A stretch of DNA of 7,748 bases, from positions 1-7,748 of the forward strand of contig CAMLDY010000114.1 in NCBI GenBank assembly GCA_946478895.1, written 5' to 3'. The notes beneath the pieces are model-generated. The model saw nothing but the letters and a program-made list of their open reading frames with translations, searched no databases and was not told the origin of the DNA. Of this stretch, positions 6,480 to 7,748 are shown in pieces. How positions within the stretch are numbered: position 1 is the stretch's first letter; each line of letters opens with the position of its first letter. The DNA comes from an uncultured Gemmatimonadota bacterium (GTDB lineage: Bacteria; Gemmatimonadota; Gemmatimonadetes; Gemmatimonadales; Gemmatimonadaceae). The position numbers and the translations under genes are program-made.

Positions 6480-7517
6480 ATGAGAAAGCTGATCATCGTC
6501 ACTTCCCTCCTGCTCGTCGCGCACATCGCCCTGCTTTTTACTCGTCGGGGCGCCATCGCCGAGACGAAGGGAACGTCGTCGGTGCGCATCGGCATCGTGC
6601 TGGATGTGGGCGGCCGCGGCGACAAGTCCTTCAACGACGGCGCCTACGCCGGCGCCGATAGCGCCACCAAGTTCCTCGGCTCCAACATCCGGTTCATCGA
6701 GCCAGGTGAGGGCGCGGATCGCGAAGCGGGGCTGCGACTCCTGGCCGCCGAGGGGATGAATCTCGTCATCGGCGTCGGTTTCATTTTCACCGACGACCTC
6801 GCCAACCTCGCCAAGGAATACCCCAATACTGCCTTCGCCGGAATAGACTACGCGCTGGCGACCGACAAGAACGGCAACGTCATCCCGCCGCCGCCCAACG
6901 TCGCCGCGCTGAAATTCCGCGAGGAAGAAGGATCGTACCTTGTCGGTGCACTGGCGGCACTCGTGAGTCACAGCAAGAAGGTCGGCTTCGTCGGTGGGAT
7001 GGACATTCCGCTCATCCACAAGTTCGAGGCTGGTTACCGGGCCGGCGTCAAGAAAGTCTGTCCCGACTGTCAGGTGATCGCGCAGTACGCCGGCGTCACG
7101 CCGGACGCATTCAAGAACCCGGGCAAGGGAAAAGAGCTCGCGCTCTCGCAGTACAACCAGGGTGTCGAGGTGATCTTTCACGCTGCCGGCTCGACCGGGC
7201 AGGGAGTGTTCGAGGCCGCGCGCGCGACCAATAAGCTCGCCATCGGCGTCGATTCAGATCAGAACGACGAAGCGCCCGGGCACGTGCTTACATCGATGGT
7301 GAAAGGCGTCAACACCGTCACCTTCGACACGATCCGCCGCGTCCAGGAAGGAACCTTCAAGGGCGGGATTTACTCCTACGGCCTCAAGGAAGGCGGCGTC
7401 GGTTACGTCTACGACGATCGCAACAAGGCGCTCATCCCAGACAGCGTGCACCAGCGCGTCGAGGAGCTGAAGCAGGACATCATCGCGGGACGGATCAAGG
7501 TGCCGAGCACGAGATGA
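6480..7517 (+). CDS. BMP/PnrA-family ABC transporter substrate-binding protein
   Basis: This 345-residue protein belongs to the Bmp/PnrA family, whose studied members bind purine nucleosides outside the membrane and deliver them to an ABC importer. The N-terminus has a basic start (R2, K3) and a hydrophobic segment at 4-20. Family blocks follow: DVGGRGDKSFNDGAY (42-56), FAGIDY (119-124), GSYLVGALAAL (151-161), VGFVGGMDIPLIHKFEAGY (168-186), HAAGSTGQGVFEAA (234-247), GVDSDQ (256-261) and TSMVKGV. The ligand pocket of PnrA-like proteins uses the Asp/Phe/Asn of the first block and the acidic residues of GVDSDQ. Unlike most relatives it has no lipobox; its only cysteines are C194 and C197. It may be cleaved after AIA (27) or stay membrane-anchored, and the Arg22-Arg23 pair before that site is unusual. 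The stop overlaps the ATPase gene (ATGA, 7514-7517). The ligand is unproven: nucleosides by family, possibly another small molecule. Confidence 0.9.
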   Translation: MRKLIIVTSLLLVAHIALLFTRRGAIAETKGTSSVRIGIVLDVGGRGDKSFNDGAYAGADSATKFLGSNIRFIEPGEGADREAGLRLLAAEGMNLVIGVGFIFTDDLANLAKEYPNTAFAGIDYALATDKNGNVIPPPPNVAALKFREEEGSYLVGALAALVSHSKKVGFVGGMDIPLIHKFEAGYRAGVKKVCPDCQVIAQYAGVTPDAFKNPGKGKELALSQYNQGVEVIFHAAGSTGQGVFEAARATNKLAIGVDSDQNDEAPGHVLTSMVKGVNTVTFDTIRRVQEGTFKGGIYSYGLKEGGVGYVYDDRNKALIPDSVHQRVEELKQDIIAGRIKVPSTR

Positions 7518-7748
7518 GCGCTCCCGCCGTTCTGATGGAAGGCATCGACAAATCCTTCGGCCCTGTTCGCGCCAACCGGGGCGCCTCGCTCGAGGTGAGC
7601 AAAGGCGAGATCCACGCGCTCGTCGGCGAGAACGGCGCCGGCAAATCGACCCTGATGCGCATCCTTGGCGGCCTGATGAAGCCCGATGCGGGCCGCGTCG
7701 AAGTCAACGGCCGCGATGTCACCGGCTGGTCCACCAACGATGCGATCG
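7514..7748 (+). CDS. ABC transporter ATP-binding protein, 5' part (BMP-type importer), cut by window end
   Basis: The frame starts at ATG 7514, overlapping the previous stop as ATGA, and runs open off the right edge with 78 residues visible. It begins as an ABC ATPase: KSFGPVRAN (13-21), ASLEVSKGEIHALVGENG, and a perfect Walker A GENGAGKST (38-46), followed by LMRILGGLMKPDAGRV. The EIHALVGENGAGKSTLM wording is typical of the tandem-domain ATPases of sugar and nucleoside (BMP-type) importers, so a protein of about 500 residues with two nucleotide-binding domains is expected, though only the first Walker A is seen. It should power the importer fed by the upstream binding protein, with permease genes expected downstream. 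An AAGG about 11 bases upstream of the ATG may help initiation. Confidence 0.92.
   Translation, partial: MSAPAVLMEGIDKSFGPVRANRGASLEVSKGEIHALVGENGAGKSTLMRILGGLMKPDAGRVEVNGRDVTGWSTNDAI

Noticed and set aside
5702..6661. 319-codon open frame on the + strand opposite nadB
   Set aside because: It is a shadow of nadB in very GC-rich DNA. The product is Arg/His-rich with no recognisable domain, while nadB on the other strand has every catalytic residue.
6303..7181. 292-codon open frame on the - strand opposite the BMP-protein gene
   Set aside because: It runs antisense across strongly supported family motifs and into the nadB start, with no recognisable protein features.

Overview
GC-rich bacterial DNA, densely packed with short overlaps between genes. 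The proteins look like those of a free-living, GC-rich soil-type bacterium. The amidase style, the Tat leader and the zinc-ribbon micro-gene make me think of Gemmatimonadota, but that is recollection of family resemblance and not a computed placement.

Left edge (1-1018, + strand): the 3' end of an unrecognised gene overlaps, by an ATGA junction, a small predicted lipoprotein gene. Both products look extracytoplasmic and may be distant paralogs. Between this pair and the convergent amidase gene lies a striking 158-bp near-perfect inverted repeat (1034-1191, arms of 54 bp). It could be a MITE-like mobile element, a large intergenic hairpin, or both.

Centre (1201-6391, - strand): a compact run of five genes, each overlapping the next, transcribed in the order nadB, nadA, nadC, a 50-residue zinc-ribbon protein, and a Tat-exported amidase-signature hydrolase. 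NadB (L-aspartate oxidase), NadA (quinolinate synthase) and NadC (quinolinate phosphoribosyltransferase) form the complete de novo route from aspartate to nicotinate mononucleotide, the common precursor of NAD. All key catalytic and Fe-S residues are visible. The junctions nadA/nadC and nadC/zinc-ribbon are both TGATG, which suggests translational coupling. The role of the last two genes in this run is unknown.

Right edge (6480-7748, + strand): starting 88 bp from nadB and divergent to it are a BMP/PnrA-family substrate-binding protein and the start of its ABC-transporter ATPase, joined by an ATGA overlap. This is probably a nucleoside-type importer. The permease genes would lie beyond the window.

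Most of the window is conventional. The points most worth a second look are the inverted repeat, the zinc-ribbon micro-gene with its amidase partner in the NAD operon, and the BMP protein without a lipobox.
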